A stretch of DNA of 64,000 nt from Persicitalea jodogahamensis. Its GTDB lineage: Bacteria; Bacteroidota; Bacteroidia; Cytophagales; Spirosomataceae. The stretch covers positions 661,439-725,438 of the forward strand of contig NZ_BMXF01000002.1 in the NCBI RefSeq assembly GCF_014651615.1, written 5' to 3'. Shown piece by piece: positions 42,680 to 51,063 of the stretch (positions within the stretch are counted from its first letter, which is position 1; every line of letters starts with the position of its first letter). The notes under the pieces were generated by a model that searched no databases, was not told the origin of the DNA, and saw nothing but the letters and a program-made list of their open reading frames with translations. A program made the translations under genes and the position numbers.

Positions 42680-44680
42680 ATGCATTTTTCCAAGTACCTT
42701 CTTTCCCGACTGCTCCTTTTCTCCCTCCTCCTTTCCTCCTTAATCCCCACTTTCGCCCAAAAAGACATTACCATAAAGTCTCCCAACGGCAACCTGACCT
42801 TTACTTTCCAGATAAATCGTGATACGCCGACCTACAAAGTCAATTACAAAGGCACCGAACTCATCGGTGAGTCGAGTTTGGGGCTGAATTTCGTTGAGGG
42901 CGGAGCGTTCGGCAATCGGCTGAAAGTAGGGACACCCGACTACTTCAACGCCGAAGAAAACTACGACCTGGTCGTTGGAAAAACCGGATACGTGTACAGC
43001 TACAGCAAGGCGGTTTCGATTCCGCTGACGGAGCGGACAACTTCGCGACAAGTGAATCTGGTCGTGCGGATGTTCAACGATGCGGTGGCTTTTCGCTACG
43101 AATTTCCCGTGCAGAGTAGCTGGGCCGCCTACGAGTTGACGGATGAAAAAAGTACCTTCAACATTCAAGGCAATCCGAAAGTACGGGCTTTGCAGTTTGG
43201 TACTTACAACACGTCGCACGAAGGCTACTACCAGAAAATGCCGCTGAGTGAAGTCAAAAATGACACGCTCATGGATATGCCCGCCCTGTTCGAGTTTCCG
43301 AACAAGGTGTACATGGCCATTACCGAGGCCAATTTGCGGGACTACGCCGGAATGTACTTAAAGAAAAAAGACGGCTACCTCACGACCCAGCTATCGCCGC
43401 TGCCTGGTGAATCCGGGATAAAAGTGAAGGCCAACCTGCCGCACCAAAGTCCGTGGCGGGTGATGCTCATCAGCGACCGCATCGGCGATTTGATGGAGTC
43501 TACTACGATCACCTCGCTCTGCAACTCAAAAATCAAGCAGGATTTTTCCTGGCTGAAACCGGGTAAAACATCTTTCCACTGGTGGAATGGCGACATCACG
43601 CCCGACACGACCTTCGCGCCGGGCATCAACTTCGAAACTAATAAGTACTACATCGACTTCTGCGCCGATAATGGCATCGGCTACCATTCCGTGATCGGCT
43701 ACGGGGGCTTTCCCTGGTACGTGAGCGACGCGGCGGGTTACGGAGCCGTGGGTAAAAATACCGACGTGACCAAAACCGTCCCGACGCTGGATATGCAAAA
43801 GGTGTGTGACTACGCCAAGGAGCGCGGGGTGGGCATTCATGTGTGGGTGCACTGGTATGCCATTCACCGGCAGTTGGAAGAAGCTTTCACGCAATTCGAG
43901 AAGTGGGGCATCAAGGGAATGATGGTCGATTTCATGGATCGCGACGATCAGGAGATGGTCAAAATTCAGGAGGAAATTCTGCTGGCAGCAGCCCGGCACA
44001 AACTGTTCATTCAGTTTCACGGGTCGTTCAAACCCACGGGTCTAAGCCGTACTTATCCCAACGAACTAACCCGCGAAGGTACCCTCAACTACGAAACCAA
44101 CAAATGGAATCCCCGCGCCCTGAGCGCCGACCACGACCTCGACATTCCCTTCACGCGGGGCCTGGCCGGACCGACTGACTATCACCTGGGTGGCTTCCGG
44201 GCTGTGCCACCGGGCGATTTCAAGACGCAGTATACCCGTCCGCTCATGGGTAGCACCCGCGCCCACATGCTGGCAATGTATGTGGTGCTGGAAAGCTACC
44301 TGACAATGGTGGCCGACTACCCTGAGGCGTACCTGGGTCAACCCGGCTTTGATTTTCTGAAAAAAATACCCACCACCTGGGACGAAACCAAAGTCCCGGC
44401 GGCGGAACTTGACAAATTTGCCACGACCGCCCGGCGCAGCGGCACGGACTGGTACATGGGTACCATTAACAGCAGCACCGCCCGGAAAATCAGCATTCCG
44501 CTGGCGTTTTTAGGGAAGGGGAAATACAAGGCGAAGATCTACGCCGACGCGGCGGATGTCAGCAAAGATCCCAATCACCTGGCTATTTCGGAAAAAGTCC
44601 TGACTGCCGCTGATTCTCTAGAAGCTATCCTGGCTGCTGGCGGTGGCCAGGTGGTTCATTTTGTTAGAGTTGGAGAATAA
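42680..44680 (+). CDS. Glycoside hydrolase family 97 (alpha-glucosidase/alpha-galactosidase)
   Basis: This exported glycosidase of 666 residues begins with a signal peptide ending IPTFAQ. The N-terminal beta-sandwich (ITIKSPNGNLTFTFQINRDTPTYKVNYKGTELIGESSLGL) is characteristic of GH97. The TIM barrel has WWNGDITPD, NKYYIDFCADNGIGYHSVIGYGG, GVGIHVWVHW, WGIKGMMVDFMDRDDQEMV and LFIQFHGSFKPTGLSRTYPNELTREG. The Asp in VDFMD lies where retaining GH97 enzymes carry their nucleophile, which favours alpha-galactosidase-type chemistry over the SusB-type inverting glucosidase; this is a motif-level inference. The C-terminal sandwich is present and the length is normal. Confidence 0.93.
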   Translation: MHFSKYLLSRLLLFSLLLSSLIPTFAQKDITIKSPNGNLTFTFQINRDTPTYKVNYKGTELIGESSLGLNFVEGGAFGNRLKVGTPDYFNAEENYDLVVGKTGYVYSYSKAVSIPLTERTTSRQVNLVVRMFNDAVAFRYEFPVQSSWAAYELTDEKSTFNIQGNPKVRALQFGTYNTSHEGYYQKMPLSEVKNDTLMDMPALFEFPNKVYMAITEANLRDYAGMYLKKKDGYLTTQLSPLPGESGIKVKANLPHQSPWRVMLISDRIGDLMESTTITSLCNSKIKQDFSWLKPGKTSFHWWNGDITPDTTFAPGINFETNKYYIDFCADNGIGYHSVIGYGGFPWYVSDAAGYGAVGKNTDVTKTVPTLDMQKVCDYAKERGVGIHVWVHWYAIHRQLEEAFTQFEKWGIKGMMVDFMDRDDQEMVKIQEEILLAAARHKLFIQFHGSFKPTGLSRTYPNELTREGTLNYETNKWNPRALSADHDLDIPFTRGLAGPTDYHLGGFRAVPPGDFKTQYTRPLMGSTRAHMLAMYVVLESYLTMVADYPEAYLGQPGFDFLKKIPTTWDETKVPAAELDKFATTARRSGTDWYMGTINSSTARKISIPLAFLGKGKYKAKIYADAADVSKDPNHLAISEKVLTAADSLEAILAAGGGQVVHFVRVGE

Positions 44681-44724
44681 TTTTCCTATAATTCAGAAGA
44701 TTCTGACTATGATCGCTCAAATCC

Positions 44725-44754
44725 TTTGACCGGATGAATCATTCCCTATTTTTG
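44725..44754 (+). promoter_or_regulatory. Promoter TTTG-N18-TATTTTTG before the PepSY gene
   Basis: TTTG at 44725-44728 and TATTTTTG at 44747-44754 match both Bacteroidota promoter boxes with 18-base spacing, the best-spaced promoter in the window. It leaves a leader of about 110 bases containing CCATCCATCATC-type words. Confidence 0.65.
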
Positions 44755-44871
44755 CGCCTTTAAGCGGCAGATGCCAGCTTGTGAACAAGAGTTTGATCCG
44801 CCAGTATTGGGATTAAAATTTCGGATTGCCTAACAGTATCAACCATCCATCATCAATTCTCCATTAAATAA

Positions 44872-45999
44872 ATGGCCAAGACTTCTGATTTCGATAACCT
44901 CGTGTATGCCATCCACAAATGGTGTGGCCTCATTGCCGGGCTTTTCATTTTGATGCTCAGCATTACGGGAGCAATGCTGGTTTTTAACGATGAAATCGAC
45001 ACCGCCACCAACGCCGACATGGTGAAGGTCAATCCAGAAGGCCAGCGGCTATCCACCGATGCGCTGATACAATCGCTCGTCCAGCAACTTCCTGATGCTT
45101 CGCTGAGCAGCACGTTGCTTTATCCCGGTGAACCCGACCGGGCTCCAATGACGCAACTGCGGCTGGGCGACAAAAACTGGTGGGTGTATCAGAATCCTGC
45201 TACCGGAGCCGTGCTAGGCAAGCGCGAGCCCAACGAAACATTTATGAAGGTAATTCTTCACGTTCATGAACACCTGACACTAGGACAAACCGGCCACGCT
45301 ATTTTACTGGTTGTCGGCATTGCCTTGATTTTGATGGTAGTTACCGGAGTTTGGTACTACCGAAAATCTTTGTTTTCGGTATTTAAAATTGGCGTGCGGA
45401 ACCGAAACACCTATCTTGTCAATTCTGATCTGCACAAGCTGACGGGCGTGCTGAGTTTTATTTTCCTGCTGTTGATGGCCGTGACGGGTAGTTTTATGCA
45501 CTGGGAAAAGGTGGAGCGGATGTTTGAGCCCAAGGAAGCCCCCGCAGCGGCCCGTGCCGAAGAGCCCCAAGTCGAACCCGCTGCGCCCGACTACACGCAG
45601 CTTTCGCTGGTTCGTGGTCTGCAGATTGCCGAGAAGTCCATTTCTGATTTCACGCCCGCCCAGATCAGGTATCCCAAAGCTGCCGACGGAAATGTAGTTA
45701 TCGCCGGAACGCGCCCCGAGAGCAATCGCTTGCTGGGCGTGTACACCTCGTCGGTAGAAATCAATCCCGCCAGTGGCGAGGTCGTAAAAGTAGAACATGC
45801 CGAAGACCGGGACTTCGAAGCCAATGCCGAAGCCTTCATGGAGCAAGTCCACTTCGGGCATTATGGCGGAATCGTTATCCAGCTATTTTACGCGCTGGGC
45901 GGTATCGGCCTGGGCATCATGACCATTACGGGGTTCGTGATTTGGTGGAAAAAGCGAAATTTTCCAAAGCAGAAAGCGAAGGCAGCGCGGATGGCGTAG
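44872..45999 (+). CDS. PepSY-associated membrane protein
   Basis: This 375-residue inner-membrane protein has four helices: GLIAGLFILMLSITGAMLVF, HAILLVVGIALILMVVTGVWYY, GVLSFIFLLLMAVTGSF and IVIQLFYALGGIGLGIMTITGFVIWW. Periplasmic loops between helices 1-2 and 3-4 carry PepSY-like domains. Conserved His residues in YAIHKWCG, HVHEHLTLGQTGH and SDLHKLTG may bind heme or metal. Members are often linked to siderophore uptake as ferric reductases; no TonB receptor is adjacent here. The third loop is rich in Ala, Pro and Glu (EAPAAARAEEPQVEPAAP). Confidence 0.9.
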   Translation: MAKTSDFDNLVYAIHKWCGLIAGLFILMLSITGAMLVFNDEIDTATNADMVKVNPEGQRLSTDALIQSLVQQLPDASLSSTLLYPGEPDRAPMTQLRLGDKNWWVYQNPATGAVLGKREPNETFMKVILHVHEHLTLGQTGHAILLVVGIALILMVVTGVWYYRKSLFSVFKIGVRNRNTYLVNSDLHKLTGVLSFIFLLLMAVTGSFMHWEKVERMFEPKEAPAAARAEEPQVEPAAPDYTQLSLVRGLQIAEKSISDFTPAQIRYPKAADGNVVIAGTRPESNRLLGVYTSSVEINPASGEVVKVEHAEDRDFEANAEAFMEQVHFGHYGGIVIQLFYALGGIGLGIMTITGFVIWWKKRNFPKQKAKAARMA

Positions 46000-46020
46000 T
46001 CAGGAGGGCCAAGTAATCAT

Positions 46021-46287
46021 CTACTTATAGTGACCTCTTGCCGACAAAATTCGAATATGATTCTCAAAGACCTCGTAAACAAGACGATGTTCTTTATTTA
46101 TTCTCCTTGACCAACAGCCAGATAAGTCATGTCTCAGAATTTCGGGCTTGCCTGTTCCCTCGAATGGATGATCCGCTATTTCCTCCAAAAGCGTGAGCAA
46201 TTTTTTCAAAACGGCTCTGTTCCCGGCTTTTCGATGGTAAGAAATATCTTTTCTGGCTTGTTCTGAAAAATCTAAACGATAAGCCAT
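46021..46287 (-). CDS. YoeB/Txe-family mRNA interferase toxin
   Basis: An 88-residue RelE-superfamily endoribonuclease acting on the ribosome. MAYRLDFSEQARKDISYHRKAGNRAVLKKLLTLLEEIADHPFEGTGKPE, with LSGCWSRRINKEHRLVYEV and the terminal ILSARGHYK, matches YoeB, including the conserved Glu, Arg, His and Tyr of the active site. It overlaps the antitoxin stop by one base. Confidence 0.93.
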   Translation of the reverse strand: MAYRLDFSEQARKDISYHRKAGNRAVLKKLLTLLEEIADHPFEGTGKPEILRHDLSGCWSRRINKEHRLVYEVFENHIRILSARGHYK

Positions 46288-46514
46288 TACAATCCCAGAA
46301 ACTCTTTCAGATCTTCCTTTTGAACACTGGTGAAATTGCCGTCTTTGAATTCCTGTTGGCTCTGTTTAATCTTGGCAACAAAATCAGGATTGTATGAATC
46401 ACCAGGATTTGCGTCATGCTGTTCATCGGCAATCTGAACAAAATCGAGTGCCTGAACTAGTTGCATGAAAAAGGAATATCGATTTTCACGGATATTGAGC
46501 GTTACCTGTTTCAT
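46287..46514 (-). CDS. DUF2683-type antitoxin partner of YoeB
   Basis: A 75-residue protein upstream of and abutting the toxin. It starts MKQVTLNIRENRYSFFMQLVQALDFVQI, which resembles DUF2683 and other Bacteroidota antitoxins rather than the Phd/YefM fold usual for YoeB. The C-terminal tail (VAKIKQSQQEFKDGNFTSVQKEDLKEFLGL) probably masks the toxin. Assigned by position and similarity of the N-terminus. Confidence 0.85.
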   Translation of the reverse strand: MKQVTLNIRENRYSFFMQLVQALDFVQIADEQHDANPGDSYNPDFVAKIKQSQQEFKDGNFTSVQKEDLKEFLGL

Positions 46515-46644
46515 AATTTTATGTGAAAATAGATTGATATTTCTCTAACAAAAGTGCCGTCTTTCAACATTTACCGTTCTCGCGCCAACAAAGTTCCGTA
46601 TCGAACTTTCCAAATCGAATTCACACGGCTTCATGCCCTGGCGG

Positions 46645-47604
46645 TCAAATTGAACTTTCCAGGAATCGTGCCATCTGCAAACCAGATTGAAAAGCACCCT
46701 CCACGTTACCCATACCGAAACCGTCACCACCCATGAGCAGCGGGAAAGGCGTGTTCAAAGCTGCGAAAGGCTCCGGGGAGCGCATGTCGGCCAAACTGTA
46801 CCGCCAGCGATGGACCTGGTATTCCCCAACATTTTCGGCGGGAATCCAGTCGGTAAGTTGATCCAGTAGTTTTTGTCCGGCTTGTTTCAAATCGCCTTCC
46901 AGATTAGCCAAGCTGAATTCCGGCGAGGCGTGGATGGTAACGGTGGGTTGCTCGGGCGCAATGCCCTTCTGCTGGTTGTCGGTCACGGTGGCAATATCGC
47001 CCTCTTCAAACTTCACCAGGCCGGGTGCGGGTACTTTGCTTGGTTCTTTCAGTAAAGCCAAAACGGCCAGGCAAGGCTGATATACAATGGCAGCAAAGGC
47101 ATGTTCACCGGCTTCATTCAGGGGTAGTTGGCTGTCTTGCAGTAAAATGGCTGCTTGCGGGGCGGGAATGGTGAGGATGACCGCATCCGCCGAATAAGTG
47201 CTTCCGGCTTCGGTCGTCACTTGGCAACCCTTTTCCTCGCTTTCGATCAAAGTAGCGCGCTCCTGCAATTTTATATTCAGATCTTTGGCCAGGTACTTGG
47301 GAATTGTACTCATGCCGTTAGTACCAAAGTAGCGGGGGTGCTCAATACCCGCCTCCTCCAAATCCCAGGCTTCGACGATTCCTTCTGCTTCCAGCCTTTC
47401 GATTAACTGACGAAACTCGGGCGTACGCACCGAGAAGTACTGCGCACCGTGGTCGGCGCGGGTATTGTCGATACGACGCGTCGCCATGCGGCCGCCGACA
47501 CCCCGTCCTTTGTCAAGCAGCGTGACTTCCCAACTGTGTTTGGCGAGTTCGTGTGCGGCAGATAATCCGGCCATGCCAGCGCCGATAATAATGCATGAAT
47601 TCAT
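46645..47604 (-). CDS. FAD-dependent amine-oxidase-like (renalase-type) protein
   Basis: This 319-residue flavoprotein opens with the Rossmann signature CIIIGAGMAGLSAAHELAKHSWEVTLLDKGRGVGGRMATRR, then DHGAQYFSVRTPEF, which is characteristic of the renalase-like branch of the amine-oxidase family. The C-terminal FAD-contact region is present as PLLMGGDGFGMGNVEGAFQSGLQMARFL. The substrate is unknown; bacterial renalase oxidises off-pathway forms of NAD(P)H. It stands alone. Confidence 0.9.
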   Translation of the reverse strand: MNSCIIIGAGMAGLSAAHELAKHSWEVTLLDKGRGVGGRMATRRIDNTRADHGAQYFSVRTPEFRQLIERLEAEGIVEAWDLEEAGIEHPRYFGTNGMSTIPKYLAKDLNIKLQERATLIESEEKGCQVTTEAGSTYSADAVILTIPAPQAAILLQDSQLPLNEAGEHAFAAIVYQPCLAVLALLKEPSKVPAPGLVKFEEGDIATVTDNQQKGIAPEQPTVTIHASPEFSLANLEGDLKQAGQKLLDQLTDWIPAENVGEYQVHRWRYSLADMRSPEPFAALNTPFPLLMGGDGFGMGNVEGAFQSGLQMARFLESSI

Positions 47605-47697
47605 TTACTTCATTTTTAATTTGAAAAAAGCCGCGAGCCATTGGCCGACAGCAGACAGCTACTTATTACTTTTACCTTCAACAAGAAATGATCCGCA

Positions 47698-48549
47698 TTG
47701 TTGAAAAACTTCTCCTCCTTGGTTTCCCGTTTATTCAAAGTTCTGAAACTCCTTTTACTAGGTACTTTCGTGGCCGTTGTGAGTTATTACTTTTTGTACT
47801 CTCACATATTTTATTGCCAGGTGGTTCCCTATTCGGATTTTGATGAGGTGAACCGGAAACTGTATGTGAGTGCGGAAATCAATGTAGTGCAGCGACAGCG
47901 AATGTACGAAGCCATCGAGAAAGCACGGCAACGGATTGGCAGTTTTTGGGGTAAATCGGTAGGGGAGGCTACCATTATTTTGTGCAGTAACCCCGTTGAA
48001 TACCAGAAGTACTGCCACAGCAACGAGGGGGCAGGGTGTAGTTTGGGGACACCCTGGGGCGATTCCTATATCGTGTTGAATCCCTACGGCCTGAATGTGG
48101 ACGTGGTCAGCCATGAAATGTGCCACGACGAGCTTTTTACAAGATTGGGCTGGTGGAAAACTACCACCCAAATTCCGCAATGGTTCAACGAAGGACTGGC
48201 TCTGATGCTTGACCGCCGTTTCGTTCAGGAATCGGAGCCGATGAAGCGCTACCTCAGCTACAAAGACGAATGGCTGTACCTGACCCACGGGGCACAGGAA
48301 GTGCTGGAATTGAAGGATCTGAAAACGATACGAGGTTTTTTCGGAGGGGGGCAACGCCACGTGATGCTGGCTTATATGTCGGCGGGCATGGAGGTGTCTT
48401 ATTGGCTGCTGCTCACTGGACCGGGAAGCATCCATGCCTTGCTGGATACATTGCGGGAAGGGGGCGATTTCACAAAGACCTATGCCAATCTGAAAAAAGC
48501 CGGAGAATCACAGCAGCACGTACCGCCTTCGTTTTATCCATTGCATTGA
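47698..48549 (+). CDS. Membrane-anchored HEXXH zinc metalloprotease-like protein
   Basis: A 283-residue protein with one N-terminal membrane helix (VLKLLLLGTFVAVVSYYFLY). The zinc motif HEMCH at residues 139-143 is followed by QWFNEGLAL with Glu165, the gluzincin pattern (HEXXH plus a downstream NEG Glu) of the peptidase-MA-like group. Cysteines at about 96, 106 and 114 (LCSNPVEYQKYCHSNEGAGC) precede the active site. No ATG fits the frame near the start; it opens with TTG at 47698 or 47701, which is weak support for the exact start. It is divergent from the renalase-like gene. Confidence 0.8.
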   Translation: MLKNFSSLVSRLFKVLKLLLLGTFVAVVSYYFLYSHIFYCQVVPYSDFDEVNRKLYVSAEINVVQRQRMYEAIEKARQRIGSFWGKSVGEATIILCSNPVEYQKYCHSNEGAGCSLGTPWGDSYIVLNPYGLNVDVVSHEMCHDELFTRLGWWKTTTQIPQWFNEGLALMLDRRFVQESEPMKRYLSYKDEWLYLTHGAQEVLELKDLKTIRGFFGGGQRHVMLAYMSAGMEVSYWLLLTGPGSIHALLDTLREGGDFTKTYANLKKAGESQQHVPPSFYPLH

Positions 48550-48656
48550 TTTTTGCAGGATAAGCCCAAAATCGTGCATTATTTTCACAAAAAACGTACT
48601 TTCGCCCTCGCTTAAAAAGAGACACCTTCCATTTGCTTTCACTTTAACCCTACCTG

Positions 48657-50279
48657 ATGATGCAACAATTACAAACGCTCGATTATGTTGTCTTTTTCTT
48701 CTACTTCATAATCGTTGCGGGCTACGGATACTGGATCTACCATCGCAAAAAATCCGAAGCCGCTTCCACTACCGATTTCTTCCTGGCGGAAGGTTCCCTG
48801 ACCTGGTGGGCCATTGGCGCGTCGCTGATCGCTTCCAACATTTCCGCCGAGCAGTTCATCGGCATGTCGGGTAACGGCTTTTCGATGGGTCTGGCGATTT
48901 CGACCTATGAATGGATGGCTGCCGCCACGCTGATTATCGTCGCGGTGTTCTTCATGCCCATTTATCTCAAGAACCGCATATTCACCATGCCGCAGTTTCT
49001 CGAACAGCGGTATAACAAGAGCGTCAGTCTGATCATGGCCATTTTCTGGCTGGCTTTGTATATTCTGGTCAACCTGACCTCCATTCTGTATCTTGGAGCG
49101 CTGGCCGTTTCCGGTATCTCCGGCCTGGATTTTGATTTCTGCATGTGGACGCTGGCCATTTTCGCCATTGTCATCACGCTGGGCGGGATGAAAGTAATCG
49201 GCTACACCGACGTAATCCAGGTCTTTTTCCTGATACTGGGCGGTCTGGCCACCACCTACCTGGCGCTCAACCTGGTGTCCGACGATGCCGGACGACAGGG
49301 GATGATCGAGGGTTTCAAAGCCATGACCCAAAATCACGACGACCATTTTCACATGATTTTCGAGAAAGGCAATCCGTTTTACTCGCAACTACCCGGTCTC
49401 ACGGTACTGATCGGGGGGATGTGGATCGTGAACCTCAACTACTGGGGTTGTAATCAGTACATCACGCAACGCGCACTCGGCGCCGACCTCAAAACTGCCC
49501 GGAATGGTATCCTTTTCGCAGCTGGCCTGAAACTACTCATGCCCGTGATCGTGGTACTTCCCGGTATCGCGGCCTACTCGCTCTACAGCCGGGGAATGTT
49601 CCAGACTGAGATGCTGGGACCCGACGGCATGCTACTGCCCGACAAAGCTTATCCGGTACTGCTGAACCTGTTGCCCGTGGGACTGAAAGGACTTTCTTTT
49701 GCTGCTCTGACGGCGGCAGTCGTGGCGTCGCTGGCTGGAAAAGCAAATAGTATCTCGACGATTTTTACGCTCGATATTTTCAAAAACTACATCGGAAAGA
49801 ACAAGTCCGAAGCACAGCTTGTGCGCACGGGACGCATCGTGGTAGTAGTCGCGATGGTATTAGCCATCGTGGTGGCTCCTTACATGGGTATCGACAAGAA
49901 GGGCGGCTTTCAGTTCATTCAGGAAATGACCGGACTGCTTTCGCCCGGTATCTTCGCCGCTTTTGTCATGGGCTTCTTCTGGAAACGCACCAACTCCGCC
50001 GGGGCACTCTTCGCCATAGTGGGCGGCTTCCTGATCGCGCTGGCCATGCACAACGGCTTCCCACCCTTCACGGGTTGGGAAACGGTTCCTTTCCTCGACC
50101 GCATGGGGGTCGTGTTCCTGATTTGCGTTACAGTAATGGTAGTTCTTGGCTTCGTGGCACCTGGCCAGAACAAGGGGCTCGAAATCGACGTCTCCATGTT
50201 CAAAACGCACCGCTCGTTTACAATTGGCGCGTTGGTAGTCATTGCGATCATCACATTCTTGTACGCCTATTTCTGGTAG
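48657..50279 (+). CDS. Sodium/solute symporter (SSS family, SGLT-like)
   Basis: This inner-membrane transporter of 540 residues has about 14 helices. The motifs DYVVFFFYFIIVAGYGYWIYHR, EGSLTWWAIGASLIASNISAEQFIGMSGNGFSMGLAISTYEWMA, FTMPQFLEQRYN, GGMWIVNLNYWGCNQYITQRALGA and SFAALTAAVVASLAGKANSISTIFTLDIF are typical of SGLT-type sodium/sugar symporters, including the Na-site serines in the fifth motif. It probably imports a monosaccharide, which fits the glycosidases elsewhere in the window. A strong bidirectional terminator follows. Confidence 0.93.
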   Translation: MMQQLQTLDYVVFFFYFIIVAGYGYWIYHRKKSEAASTTDFFLAEGSLTWWAIGASLIASNISAEQFIGMSGNGFSMGLAISTYEWMAAATLIIVAVFFMPIYLKNRIFTMPQFLEQRYNKSVSLIMAIFWLALYILVNLTSILYLGALAVSGISGLDFDFCMWTLAIFAIVITLGGMKVIGYTDVIQVFFLILGGLATTYLALNLVSDDAGRQGMIEGFKAMTQNHDDHFHMIFEKGNPFYSQLPGLTVLIGGMWIVNLNYWGCNQYITQRALGADLKTARNGILFAAGLKLLMPVIVVLPGIAAYSLYSRGMFQTEMLGPDGMLLPDKAYPVLLNLLPVGLKGLSFAALTAAVVASLAGKANSISTIFTLDIFKNYIGKNKSEAQLVRTGRIVVVVAMVLAIVVAPYMGIDKKGGFQFIQEMTGLLSPGIFAAFVMGFFWKRTNSAGALFAIVGGFLIALAMHNGFPPFTGWETVPFLDRMGVVFLICVTVMVVLGFVAPGQNKGLEIDVSMFKTHRSFTIGALVVIAIITFLYAYFW

Positions 50280-50322
50280 GGAGAGAATGATCCCTGCAAC
50301 TATCCAGATAGCGGTTTAACCG

Positions 50323-50355
50323 AAAAAAGCCGCCCGAAGAATCGGGCGGCTTTTT
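50323..50355. terminator. Bidirectional rho-independent terminator
   Basis: GCCGCCCGA (50329-50337) pairs perfectly with TCGGGCGGC (50342-50350) around an AGAA loop. Six A residues precede it and five T residues follow, so it can end both the symporter and the convergent cyclophilin transcripts. Confidence 0.9.
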
Positions 50356-50385
50356 ATTTACTCAGGAACGAGCCATGCTGAACCT

Positions 50386-50832
50386 TTACGCTATTGCCTC
50401 TTCCTGAATCGTGATCTTCTGAATCTTGTCACCCTGCCGGATGGCGTCGATTACTTCTAGCCCCTCTACTACCTTGCCGAAGCAGGTGTGGTTGCGGTCG
50501 AGGTGGGCGGTATTGTCGCGGCTGTGGCAGATGAAAAACTGCGAGCCACCCGTATTACGTCCGGCGTGAGCCATCGAAAGTACCCCCCGATCGTGATACT
50601 GCTTCTCGCCGTCCAGTTCACAATCGATCTTGTAGCCGGGGCCGCCGCGGCCCGTACCTTCAGGGTCTCCACCCTGAATCATGAAATTTGGGATCACGCG
50701 GTGGAAAGTCAGGCCGTCGTAGAAGCCTTTTTTAGATAGATTTACAAAATTCTGAACCGCTTTTGGGGCATCGTCGTCATAAAATTCGATCTGCATCGTC
50801 CCTTTATCGGTCACCATTTCTGCCTTAGTCAT
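50386..50832 (-). CDS. Cyclophilin-type peptidyl-prolyl isomerase
   Basis: A 148-residue cytoplasmic cyclophilin from the ATG at 50832 (MTKAEMVTDKGTMQIEFYDDDAPKAVQNFV). Active-site segments are FHRVIPNFMIQGGDPEGTGRGGPGY, GVLSMAHAGRNTGGSQFFI and LDRNHTCFGKVVEGLEVID. No signal peptide, so it is the short cytoplasmic form. A longer frame begins at 50871, but the -7 box at 50869-50876 would put that start inside the promoter. Confidence 0.95.
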   Translation of the reverse strand: MTKAEMVTDKGTMQIEFYDDDAPKAVQNFVNLSKKGFYDGLTFHRVIPNFMIQGGDPEGTGRGGPGYKIDCELDGEKQYHDRGVLSMAHAGRNTGGSQFFICHSRDNTAHLDRNHTCFGKVVEGLEVIDAIRQGDKIQKITIQEEAIA

Positions 50833-50868
50833 ATTTAATTTTTTTCGGTTAAAACATACATTAATCTG

Positions 50869-50876
50869 CAAAGGTA
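50869..50876 (-). promoter_or_regulatory. -7 promoter box TACCTTTG for the cyclophilin gene
   Basis: A minus-strand TAnnTTTG match 37 bases before the cyclophilin ATG. The -33 position is weak. It argues for the shorter start at 50832. Confidence 0.5.
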
Positions 50877-50903
50877 CGACGAGCCACGCGGGTTTTAAAG
50901 TCG

Positions 50904-51034
50904 ATTGGCTAAATTGGGGGCGGTCTTCGACTTCGCTCAGACTGACAAAGCTGACTTCGCTCAGACTGACAAAGCTGACTTCACTCAGACTGACAAGGTG
51001 TTTGTGTTAGAAATCATTGGCTAAATTGGGGGCG
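50904..51034. repeat. Three 24-bp tandem repeats inside a 19-bp direct repeat
   Basis: A 24-bp unit beginning GACTTCGCTCAGACTGAC occurs three times in tandem (50929-50952, 50953-50976, 50977-51000; the last with a few changes). Outside it, ATTGGCTAAATTGGGGGCG is present twice, at 50904-50922 and 51016-51034. The second copy forms part of the putative promoter of the tricorn gene. Confidence 0.8.
51001..51029 (+). promoter_or_regulatory. Promoter-like TTTG-N17-TAAATTGG before the tricorn gene
   Basis: TTTG at 51001-51004 and TAAATTGG at 51022-51029 resemble the -33 and -7 boxes (TTGG in place of TTTG), with 17-base spacing and a 28-base leader. The -7-like box lies within the 19-bp repeat. 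Confidence 0.35.
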
Positions 51035-51063
51035 AATTGAAAACCTTCATTCCTTCATACTTC

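Noticed and set aside
42491-42685. Minus-strand 64-residue frame before the GH97 gene
   Set aside because: Overlaps the likely GH97 promoter and start and shows no domain; kept only the 54-residue CxxC frame as a weak possibility.
50929-51000. Triple repeat as a CRISPR array
   Set aside because: The 24-bp units are directly abutting with no spacers between them and there are no cas genes.
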